A stretch of 40,275 nucleotides of DNA from an uncultured Clostridia bacterium (GTDB lineage Bacteria; Bacillota; Clostridia; Christensenellales; UBA1242). Below are positions 32,401-38,338 of the stretch, piece after piece. Location: the NCBI GenBank assembly GCA_947625165.1, contig CANQNH010000004.1:1-40275 (forward strand), read 5' to 3'. The position numbers and the translations under genes were made by a program. Below the pieces are notes generated by a model, which saw only the letters and a list, made by a program, of their open reading frames with translations, ran no database searches and was not told where the DNA came from. Every line of letters starts with the position of its first letter. Positions within the stretch are counted from its first letter, which is position 1.

Positions 32401-34089
32401 ATCACCCAAGAAAATGACCGTGACAACTATAACTTTGCTTACTATCGTCTTGCCGCTGACATCGACTATTCCTCTCACCTTGAAAACAGCAAAACATTCA
32501 ACACAAAGTTTATGGGCTATTTTGAAGGCAACTCTATGACAATCTCCAATCAAAGACTTGTTTCGGACAAATATCTGACCTTTGCTGGTCTGTTTGCCGA
32601 AGTTGGAAGCAGCCAGATGGCAAATGCGATTGGCACGGTTTTGAATTTTGACTACGAACCAAGCATTGTCCACTTTGCAAACGCAAGTGTTGTTGGTGGA
32701 ATTGCCGGAAAACTTGACGGAGGCACAATTGCCAATGTGGAGATTGATGGCTCAGATGGGCAAGAGGTGGTTGGAAACAACATTGTTGGCGGGGCGGTTG
32801 GCTTGACACTTGGAAGATTTAAAATTCAAAATGTCAACTCTCACCTCAGCGCAAGAGCAAGATTTGAGGACCCAGCATTCAACAACTTTGACAAAAAGAC
32901 AAGCAGTTTCTGGACATATTCCTTTGCTGGCTCGCTTGTGGGCGTTTTGAGTGGAGATGCAGGCAGGGATGGAGCAACACTTTCAAAATGTCAACTTGAT
33001 GGCACGGCTGTTTCTGTGACGGCTGCAAAAGCGGGGCTTTTGTTTGGCCTTATTGATGAAGATGTGACAGTTTTTGACATATACATCAAAATGCAACTGA
33101 ATATGGTTGTCAATGCACATCGATATGGCGGTCTTGTCGCCGGTGAAAGCAAAGGTGTTGTGAACAAAGTTGTTGTTGAAGGTGCGGATGGAAATGGCAT
33201 TTTCACCAATTTCCAGGATGTTCCAAGAATTGCTGATGCTGTTGGCGGCTTTGCCGGGCTTTTGAGTGGTGGAAGTTTGACAGACATCACAATGTCGCAA
33301 TCGATTTCTGTCAGCACAGAGAGCAATGAAAAAGGCATCAAACATCTTGGCGCAATTGCGGGGGAAATCTCGGGCGATATTGTTGCATCACAGATTTATG
33401 TTGATCAAGTTTCATTGATTGGTTTCCAATATGTTGGTGGCTTTGCGGGTCTTTATTCCGCAACATCGGGAGGAAGTTCGTTCAGTCTGATTTCCATCAC
33501 AAATTGCAATTTGAGGCTGTGTGGTGTGAAATTGAATGTTGCAAGCATTGGTGGACTGATTGCTTTGGTCAAATATGACGCAGATGTTCAACTTTTGGGT
33601 GAACCTCCAAAGAATGCAAGTGGAGCAGAAGCCGGAGCAGAGGGAACGGAAGAGAGCGCGGAGAAGAAAAAATCAACAATTGACATTGTTGTGTCTTCAA
33701 TGCTGTATGACTACGACACTGAAGTCTATCTGAATGTTGGCACGATTGTTGGAATGAATGGCGAAGAAATGGAAAGTTCTGGACAGCCAACAAACATATC
33801 TGTCAAAGACACGACTTGCAAAATGGTCAGCGATGCAGAGCAAGGACATTTGAACATTGTCAATTTGGCATTGCCAATTGACACAAAACAATCTTGCACA
33901 GTGAGAGGTGGAAAAGATGATGTTGTTCAGCAATCCGACAATGAATATATCAAAGTCTATAAGAACACTGCTGAAAACACCACATATGAAATTGATTTGA
34001 CCTTCTCATATATGAAGAGTGACCGAAATCTTGCTCAGATGTTGAATGTTTCGGTTTACCGAAGTTTGCCATCTTCAGAAGCAGGTTGA
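23485..34089 (+). CDS. giant predicted lipoprotein (~3,534 aa) with three GLUG-type beta-helix modules
   Basis: MAKTLRRILIAICGAFALLVGGAFFVGC lipobox-like signal; multiple [AV]GG[LF][VA]G-N-G repeats; start 17 nt after the VirB4-like stop with SD AAGGAAGGAA. Confidence 0.88.
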   Translation: MAKTLRRILIAICGAFALLVGGAFFVGCGEDYSKINLVTDVSSINLEIGESRNIYVTFENYQNGFNTQLTTSSGLDEAVFAITSQKVVSNNRVQITITGVDGGKDELIITSWDTKKKCTVNIFVNKYSSVLSQNERTFYVSNTTSLLPDANNFIFSPNTQNYDMTYYYMENSDASLNFATSRLETVEAVEGDETEFLGNFVWSSQQRQISLRKFDEIKLVKQPDGRDMLEIYLDGQLLLPPFLPTGKSFQMLSTYDHSFEVDEDRKLFCVSPVYVMPDIQVEISGGYYYIDNSGERHLLLEDLPLSDKNEIGPIMIVPNNLERTDFVLKVVMNQNDNFQIEFGNFIQSLENIVDISIFNPPDDMDLEKADNILYIKISQNAKTSAQMNFSFDISYDQAQGIEDASVSKTVTCNIVTKVAPNDITVNGLLGDVKFMVYNYSQTGYGEEALYLDVISGFATSPDFEGLFFRYDENFLKINHKNKEVRSGVLQKLDLDDLNTPFMVQGVWDADERKDVELEIYVVSDVLQNDDSEEFEGKQLRRTGKVTFDVVGGAHNLLLEGKNEFYVDFDAGTKQFFTYVFADSEFKSVNVKHSGSDVVDIKLDTLQIYDHEEGTTKYYLRLLVTPKAIGDGFYKLQLDNGTEMADELHFYCLKTLTEKSITFQLSPSDNENVTNPPDYSKTEDVETLSNVLNLEILNKSDEGGSEAFVDIYANVNEINGIEPTLQEGSEGVLAKPTFFDGRLRLRTIANGEATVLITLRGVQISGAVGEEFVKQDKVILLYVNVISYSLVDDFFLMNGGDYALVNNVYYGSDRIPFDDKQVKLSARVAPESAFAFLQYSFKAEAVKEFFENSVSAGSFFTYEIPTGRQFEQFVSSQIVAKSFQKEFIYFTAMRLGDTLGVSTSIYVDITKGDMQKQVLLEFSNGIMFYPEDEIVFEDEFGQTYTATFTDKTYWVDSYGTFNLDTLTYQDRRNSAYQIVLSSNISQRNQTKRYDARISSIEYQRVEYISLVSAQTNIDFSDGKLTQPIGVSLYPPFATNTGINVQFVTTNGNPYDGNVNEGNPYGIKMVEPKWDEKDNGTGIYTIDLSCQNFYDQVVSKGEVKDGTKLTGLLYIYPKEWADDYSSIPADLQPVILQVQYRNGTRENPYLIETYQDVLNINNEASLKSHYEIRTTIDMHNAKFDRPIGILGDGGNTTVVEFSGSIVGTTSQASIINLDINNSNFTKVVDGVLYSGLFAKIKSADFAEILQDDAGHRTVEDADTLFNNFTISGTFDLDLTELDHTNAYVGLLCGISAGKILNVAVNIEANSQILVKDGTTLHFGGMSGVNFGAIVQDFGQYFASEDDESEQKFVGQNTKNVAYFLGTNDHPMKIVGGQNVYAGGVVGANSGVIVRREIPDGMRIYGYGKYTAYAQLEITNAQNVSAGGVAGVTAYADGSSVPYASDFFADVEQVDKGIVMKNLLVGGEVNALTVENSNVGGLVGTLDTHNTSSINIEKNTSRTFVRGKFVGGLVGVDNWKSTYDSSKVVHFSSTNSLESVDDGRSPFYAAQVISTNQKFDSDLSSNKNIMIGKTSLEYVDEKGVSSEFSVATYNARNHLDKPTSPVTPTNASTEGYYGDFICVTRSGQDYSIGTAKFFDYRSSSIDFGASQFEMPLKNAGAPVGIPRVFFAFLFDVNSTLGGERASLEDVADLNIISPTQDDLYPFVLNSEDITINSETSNLGIDLAGNLTMRQTGIATVRVTSILNTVQSQTIYLWIVNYFNRNVSSIFYTTLDADGVPKTDGGLTHIYGNSYSHLYLRPSYQLDSTTINGDRVVISSDGVVSFQGVAYNIVRNTQLGISKEQDANVKDANGGAVVGGDGLNVPAFSNAQIRQQTISFYKKNDAQEGYTDHYTLVPVLEQTIAFEGREYTYLFELTSSKISLDVRYHETATNISVGDKPISFSTNGAFDDIVTIESTRDEELLFYDILGPNRRSIQRRMPSLDDVAKYDEDEAAYLQYLNTFTEDDLFKVEFERMPTRNTFKYRFSLNVNSTKYLNRFKESIFGEYVLVFYSSELDTGVAYCEVPIHLDEETLDYAMMTNYSNWEDVSVSDNVVVPSKRGLLEISLNPVDSVFDTLTLSNNAMNSGAGATNAVFEFVYQKVTVEGVEYVRNEHFGHSENGGFWFTYQELVEFYENLHKSDPSLAETIYYGKVFISYVMPSRNVDDNVTVAFDLTVTHGNAGDAEPVTATIELTTKLSSYAKMTIDDKNLVGDAYYVARGMSYAISLDYFGFSEDDIEITSDHPENVQISKEDRTLTVLSNPVRYPSGSDGLEVKITTHALREVEGVVVESIDEQIIYVMEFVLEYNYEVGVFEDIVYGMQNGVINVAIGNPFELRFSIRDFLEYNPEIDDVNLAVDDFVESMTSNILWRVFENGEFQTLKQGFEIKSQYYNISSFVFTPIKIYNHTQDIYHFTAMGHYTMSEGKYVFSSSDMNTSLIYTEFAFDVHEQSTDDNPIPVETYEELMNMQEEQYYILLSDIYIPNDAAARVDGLQKFEPISNAIAGLDGNSYSIFFGGTYDFSELETNYVGLFETVANGALLRNVKIQLETDVEFRFNTTSFNVGMLAGTNQGVITNCEAEFGEYSLTVTNLNLVNAQDASSTVAGLVATNSGYVTNSRSSANIFASANLSGFVGSNSRTISSSYFRGGRLKNLSNNAGVKTAGLVINNTSQGEINTSYVSGDLSDDYEVGGNEGKQYYDGTANLIESRNSVAGFVSTNSGNVANCYTNIALRHSGQYGAGFVLENSGLIRECFSTSVLESYDDSSFGFAMQNSVLTEGDGGQMVREGGTITDTCFFLSQAATDSSPDINVSIGEINEDENTKVRALDFAGFRNLDNFDGYTYVTGRKIDSVWFYNEEITAVANFNGKLFNTFRLELVAPNIVATSKREFFDIQVVRDPETGAEYNRYLYVFDSSSPALGSLYNPIVIRNAEDMEDYITQENDRDNYNFAYYRLAADIDYSSHLENSKTFNTKFMGYFEGNSMTISNQRLVSDKYLTFAGLFAEVGSSQMANAIGTVLNFDYEPSIVHFANASVVGGIAGKLDGGTIANVEIDGSDGQEVVGNNIVGGAVGLTLGRFKIQNVNSHLSARARFEDPAFNNFDKKTSSFWTYSFAGSLVGVLSGDAGRDGATLSKCQLDGTAVSVTAAKAGLLFGLIDEDVTVFDIYIKMQLNMVVNAHRYGGLVAGESKGVVNKVVVEGADGNGIFTNFQDVPRIADAVGGFAGLLSGGSLTDITMSQSISVSTESNEKGIKHLGAIAGEISGDIVASQIYVDQVSLIGFQYVGGFAGLYSATSGGSSFSLISITNCNLRLCGVKLNVASIGGLIALVKYDADVQLLGEPPKNASGAEAGAEGTEESAEKKKSTIDIVVSSMLYDYDTEVYLNVGTIVGMNGEEMESSGQPTNISVKDTTCKMVSDAEQGHLNIVNLALPIDTKQSCTVRGGKDDVVQQSDNEYIKVYKNTAENTTYEIDLTFSYMKSDRNLAQMLNVSVYRSLPSSEAG

Positions 34090-34213
34090 AAAAATTTTTG
34101 AAAATTTGTTGAAAATGTTTGTTTATTGTTGCTGATTTGTGGTAATATTTTTCTATGAAAGTCTGATAGCGGTGAAAAAGTCAAATTATTTTGAAAAAAT
34201 TTTGAAAAAACTG

Positions 34214-34242
34214 TTGACTTTTGAAAAGAAATTTGATATAAT
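34214..34242 (+). promoter_or_regulatory. rpoB promoter TTGACT-N17-TATAAT
   Basis: TTGACT 34214-34219; TATAAT 34237-34242; TGA extended -10; gives a ~225-nt leader. Confidence 0.85.
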
Positions 34243-34297
34243 CAATTGTTGATTATCGCTATGTTGGAAAGGTCTTATCATTTTTGAGGTTTAAAAT

Positions 34298-34341
34298 AAG
34301 GAAATCTAGGAGATTTTATGCCCCTACTTTTCCTTTTTTTT
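34298..34341 (+). promoter_or_regulatory. terminator-like hairpin (candidate attenuator) in the rpoB 5' UTR
   Basis: AAGGAAA/TTTCCTT stem, inner TAGG/CCTA stem, then an 8-T run (34334-34341), downstream of the promoter and upstream of rpoB. Confidence 0.6.
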
Positions 34342-34374
34342 AAATCAAAATCGGATTTTTATGTTGCCACTTAA
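34318..34374 (+). CDS. candidate 18-aa leader peptide MPLLFLFFKSKSDFYVAT
   Basis: ATG with AGGAG 5 nt upstream; ORF runs through the hairpin's 3' arm and T-run and stops at TAA. Confidence 0.35.
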   Translation: MPLLFLFFKSKSDFYVAT

Positions 34375-34473
34375 AAACAAAAATGTGCGCGTTTTCGACA
34401 ACATATGTCCTTGAAAGTTCTCTCTGACAGCAAAACAATGTGAATGTTTGTGATTTTTAAGGAGTGGAAAACT

Positions 34474-37400
34474 ATGGCAAACGAAATTATGAAAAAACAA
34501 AAATTTGGCAAGGTTGAAAGATACACTTTCGCTCAACTGAAAGATTATATCGACATTCCGCCACTGCTTGAAATACAGCGCAATTCTTTCGATGATTTCA
34601 TCAAAAACGGCATCAAAGAGGTGCTGGATGAGTTTTCGCCTATCGTGGACTATTCCGGAAAGGCAAAACTCTATTTTCTTGAACCTGTCATCGACACCAC
34701 ACCAAAATATTCCAAAAAGGAATGCAAAAAAAGAAGTGTGACATATTCTGTGCCACTCAATGTCAAAACCCGTTTTGTTGTTGAAGAAACCGGTCAGGCC
34801 GTTGAGGACACTGTTTTCTTGGGCGACATTCCATTTATGACTGAGGACTGTTCTTTCATCTTCAACGGCGTTGAAAGAGTTGTTGTCAATCAAATCATCA
34901 AATCGCCAAATTACTATCTTTTGAAGGACAAGCCGCACGATGACACCACTCTTCACGGGCAAATCATTCCAAAGAGGGGGATGTATATCGAATTTGAGCA
35001 GGGCGCAAACGAAGTTTTGAAGGTTGTGCTTGACCGCAGACATAAAGTGACGCTTGGGCTTTTCCTCAAATGCTTTGGCTACACCGCTGACGAAATTTCC
35101 AAACTCTTTGGCGGACACAGACTGATTAAGAATGTTCTTGAAAAAGAAACAATCAACACGCAAGAAGAGGCTCTTTTGGAATTTGCCAGAAAAACAAGAC
35201 CAGCCGATGTTCCATCTGCCGAAACAACACGCTCATATCTCAACCTTTGGTTCTTCAGCGAGCAGTGGTATAACCTTTCACGCGTGGGAAGATACAACCT
35301 CAACAAAAAATTCTCGATTGCACGCAGAATTGACGGGCATATCGTTGCGGAAGACGTTGTTTCTCCTGATGGCGAACTTCTTGCAAAGGCTGGCACTGTT
35401 GTTGACACCGAACTTGCAAACAAAATCAAAGCAAGCGGCGTGAACGAGGTTTGGGTTCAACTTTCTGACAAGAAACATCTCATTCGTGGCAACAACCGCG
35501 TCAAACTTTCCGATTTCTTCCCTTGTGATGAGAAGGCTCTTGGAATTGAAGAGGAAGTTTACTATCCACTTCTTGCTCAAATCTTGAAAGACAACAAGAC
35601 AAAAGAAAAACGCTTGAATGCAATCAAAGAGCACGCCAAAGATTTGGTCATCACAACTTTGACAATGGATGACATCTTGGCTGCAATCAGCATGTATCTT
35701 GATGTTTTGGAGGGGATTGCCAAAACTGACAAGATTGAACACCTTTCAAACAAACGCATCGCCACGGTTGGCGAATTGTTCTATGACCACTTCCGCTCTG
35801 GCGTGACAAAACTTGTTGCAAATGTTCGCGAAACTTTGCAGGGAAAAGAACTTTCCGAAGTCACTCCAAGACAAATCATCAATCCAAAGGCAATCAACAG
35901 AGCGCTCCGTGATTTTGTGGCATCGTCACAACTTTCACAACTTATGGACCAAGTCAATCCGCTTTCTGGAATAACGCAGAAACGCCGTGTTTCAGCCGTT
36001 GGACCTGGCGGCATCAGGAAAGAGCGTGCCGATGCCGAAGTGCGTGATATTCACTACACAAACTATGGCCGCATCTGCCCAATCGAAACCCCAGAAGGTC
36101 AGGCAATCGGGCTTGTGAACACTTTGACAAGTTATGCCAAAGTCAACGAATATGGCTTTTTGGAAACACCATATCGTCGCGTTGACAAAGCAACCGGAAA
36201 GGTCAGCGACAAGTGCGAATATTTTATGGCTGACATCGAGGACACTGCATACATCGCTCAGGCAACAGAGCCTCTTGACAGCGAAGGCAGATTTGTCAAC
36301 AAGCGCGTTATGTGCAGACATAAGGACTATGCCATTGAAGTTCCCGCAAACCAAGTTGATTTGGTTGACGCTTCTCCAAGACAATTCATTTCTGTGGCAA
36401 CATCGCTCATTCCGTTTGTCAACTCAAACGAAGCAAACCGTGCGTTGATGGGCGCAAACATGCAGCGTCAAGCAGTGCCACTTCTTCGCCCAGAAGCACC
36501 AATCGTTGGAACGGGTATGGAAGCAAAGGTCGCACACGATTGCGGCTACACCACTTTGGCAAAATCAGATGGTGTTGTTGAATATGTCAGCGCAGACGAA
36601 GTGCGCATCAAGAACGATAAGGGCGAGGTTGAAATTTACAACCTTATCAAATTTGACAAAACAAACGATGAAACCTGCTTCAATCAAAAACCTTGCGTTG
36701 TGAAAGGCGAAAAAGTGAAGAAAGGCGATGTCATCATTGATGGCTATTCCACCGAAAATGGCGAACTTGCACTTGGAAAAAATGTGCTTGTTGGCTATAT
36801 GAACTGGGAAGGCTATAACTATGAGGACGCGGTTCTCATCAACGAGCGTCTTGTGAAAGAAGATGTGTTCACATCAATTTGCTTGAAAGTTGAAGAACTC
36901 AAATGCCGAACAACAAAACTTGGTGATGAGCAAATCACACGCGACATTCCAAATCTTGGTGATGAGGCGCTGAAAAACCTTGACGAAAACGGCATCATCC
37001 GTATTGGCGCAGAGGTAAGACCGGGTGATATTTTGGTTGGAAAGGTGACACCAAAGGGCGAAACTGAGCTTTCACCAGAAGAAAGATTGTTGCGCGCAAT
37101 CTTTGGTGAAAAAGCAAGAGAAGTCCGCGACACCTCACTTCGTGTTCAGCACGGAAAAGGTGGTGTTGTTGTGGATGTTCAAGTGTTCAGCCGTGAAAAT
37201 AAGGACGAACTTGAACCGGGCGTCAACCAACTTGTGAAAGTGTTCATCGCTCAAAAGAGAAAACTCTCTGTCGGCGACAAAATGGCAGGAAGATACGGCA
37301 ATAAAGGCTGCATCTCCATTGTGTTGCCAGAGGCAGATATGCCATTTATGGCAAACGGAAGAAGCCTTGACATTGTGCTCAACCCACTTGGCGTGCCTTC

Positions 37401-38187
37401 GCGTATGAATTTGGGTCAGGTTTTGGAAGTCCACCTTGGACTTGTTGCCGGCTCTCTTGGTTGGAAAGTGGCAACTCCAAACTTTGATGGCGCTGATGCC
37501 GAAAAAATTCAACAACTCCTCAAAGAAAACAACTTCCCAGAGGATGGCAAAGTTCAACTCTATGACGGCAGAACGGGCGAGCCTTTTGAAAACAAAACCA
37601 CAATCGGAATTGAATATATGTTGAAACTCAACCATATGGTTGACAGCAAAATTCACGCACGTTCAATCGGACCATACTCACTCATCACTCAGCAGCCACT
37701 TGGCGGAAAGGCATTGTTTGGCGGCCAAAGATTTGGTGAAATGGAAGTTTGGGCGCTGGAAGCATATGGCGCAAGCCACGTTCTTCAAGAGATGCTCACT
37801 GTCAAATCCGATGATGTTGTGGGCAGAGTTAAGACTTTTGAAAGCATTGTGAAAGGTTTGCCAATCGCAGAGCCGGGAATTCCAGAATCCTTCAAAGTTT
37901 TGGTGAAAGAACTTCAAGCACTTGCACTTGATGTCAAGATTTTGACAGAAAATGATGAAGAAATTGAACTTCCAGAACTCTCACAAGACGAGCAAGACAA
38001 GATGAGCCTTGACAGTGATGTTGAAAAAGACCTTGAAAAAGTCACACTTGACATTGACGATATGCTTTCAGACGAAGATGATGACGGAAAGTCGGATGTT
38101 CAGAAGGAAATTGAAGAAGAAACCGCACTGCCAACAGGCACTGACGAAATTGACTTGTTTGACGATTTTGGCGACTTTGATGAATGA
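34474..38187 (+). CDS. rpoB: DNA-directed RNA polymerase subunit beta
   Basis: SSQLSQLMDQVNPLSGITQKRRVSAVGPGG, RICPIETPEGQAIGL, GDKMAGRYGNKG, QPLGGKALFGGQRFGEMEVWALEAYGA. Start set to ATG 34474 (SD AAGGAG). Confidence 0.98.
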   Translation: MANEIMKKQKFGKVERYTFAQLKDYIDIPPLLEIQRNSFDDFIKNGIKEVLDEFSPIVDYSGKAKLYFLEPVIDTTPKYSKKECKKRSVTYSVPLNVKTRFVVEETGQAVEDTVFLGDIPFMTEDCSFIFNGVERVVVNQIIKSPNYYLLKDKPHDDTTLHGQIIPKRGMYIEFEQGANEVLKVVLDRRHKVTLGLFLKCFGYTADEISKLFGGHRLIKNVLEKETINTQEEALLEFARKTRPADVPSAETTRSYLNLWFFSEQWYNLSRVGRYNLNKKFSIARRIDGHIVAEDVVSPDGELLAKAGTVVDTELANKIKASGVNEVWVQLSDKKHLIRGNNRVKLSDFFPCDEKALGIEEEVYYPLLAQILKDNKTKEKRLNAIKEHAKDLVITTLTMDDILAAISMYLDVLEGIAKTDKIEHLSNKRIATVGELFYDHFRSGVTKLVANVRETLQGKELSEVTPRQIINPKAINRALRDFVASSQLSQLMDQVNPLSGITQKRRVSAVGPGGIRKERADAEVRDIHYTNYGRICPIETPEGQAIGLVNTLTSYAKVNEYGFLETPYRRVDKATGKVSDKCEYFMADIEDTAYIAQATEPLDSEGRFVNKRVMCRHKDYAIEVPANQVDLVDASPRQFISVATSLIPFVNSNEANRALMGANMQRQAVPLLRPEAPIVGTGMEAKVAHDCGYTTLAKSDGVVEYVSADEVRIKNDKGEVEIYNLIKFDKTNDETCFNQKPCVVKGEKVKKGDVIIDGYSTENGELALGKNVLVGYMNWEGYNYEDAVLINERLVKEDVFTSICLKVEELKCRTTKLGDEQITRDIPNLGDEALKNLDENGIIRIGAEVRPGDILVGKVTPKGETELSPEERLLRAIFGEKAREVRDTSLRVQHGKGGVVVDVQVFSRENKDELEPGVNQLVKVFIAQKRKLSVGDKMAGRYGNKGCISIVLPEADMPFMANGRSLDIVLNPLGVPSRMNLGQVLEVHLGLVAGSLGWKVATPNFDGADAEKIQQLLKENNFPEDGKVQLYDGRTGEPFENKTTIGIEYMLKLNHMVDSKIHARSIGPYSLITQQPLGGKALFGGQRFGEMEVWALEAYGASHVLQEMLTVKSDDVVGRVKTFESIVKGLPIAEPGIPESFKVLVKELQALALDVKILTENDEEIELPELSQDEQDKMSLDSDVEKDLEKVTLDIDDMLSDEDDDGKSDVQKEIEEETALPTGTDEIDLFDDFGDFDE

Positions 38188-38241
38188 TGAAAATGGTCAC
38201 ATCGCTGGCAGTTTGGTGCGGCTCTTTTGGGAAATTGAGAG

Positions 38242-38328
38242 ATGCCAAAGAAAATTGTGGCTTTCAAGATGAAACAACTTTATGAAAGAAAAACAAGACA
38301 AAGAAATTCAGATATAGAGAAAAAATAG
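38242..38328 (+). CDS. candidate 28-aa basic small ORF in the rpoB-rpoC gap ([28 protein letters not shown])
   Basis: ATG to TAG within the 151-nt intergenic gap; no convincing SD. Confidence 0.2.
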   Translation: MPKKIVAFKMKQLYERKTRQRNSDIEKK

Positions 38329-38338
38329 GGGAAAAGGT

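Noticed and set aside
34345-35163. 272-aa minus-strand ORF
   Set aside because: Antisense to the rpoB 5' region and leader; no domain-like features.
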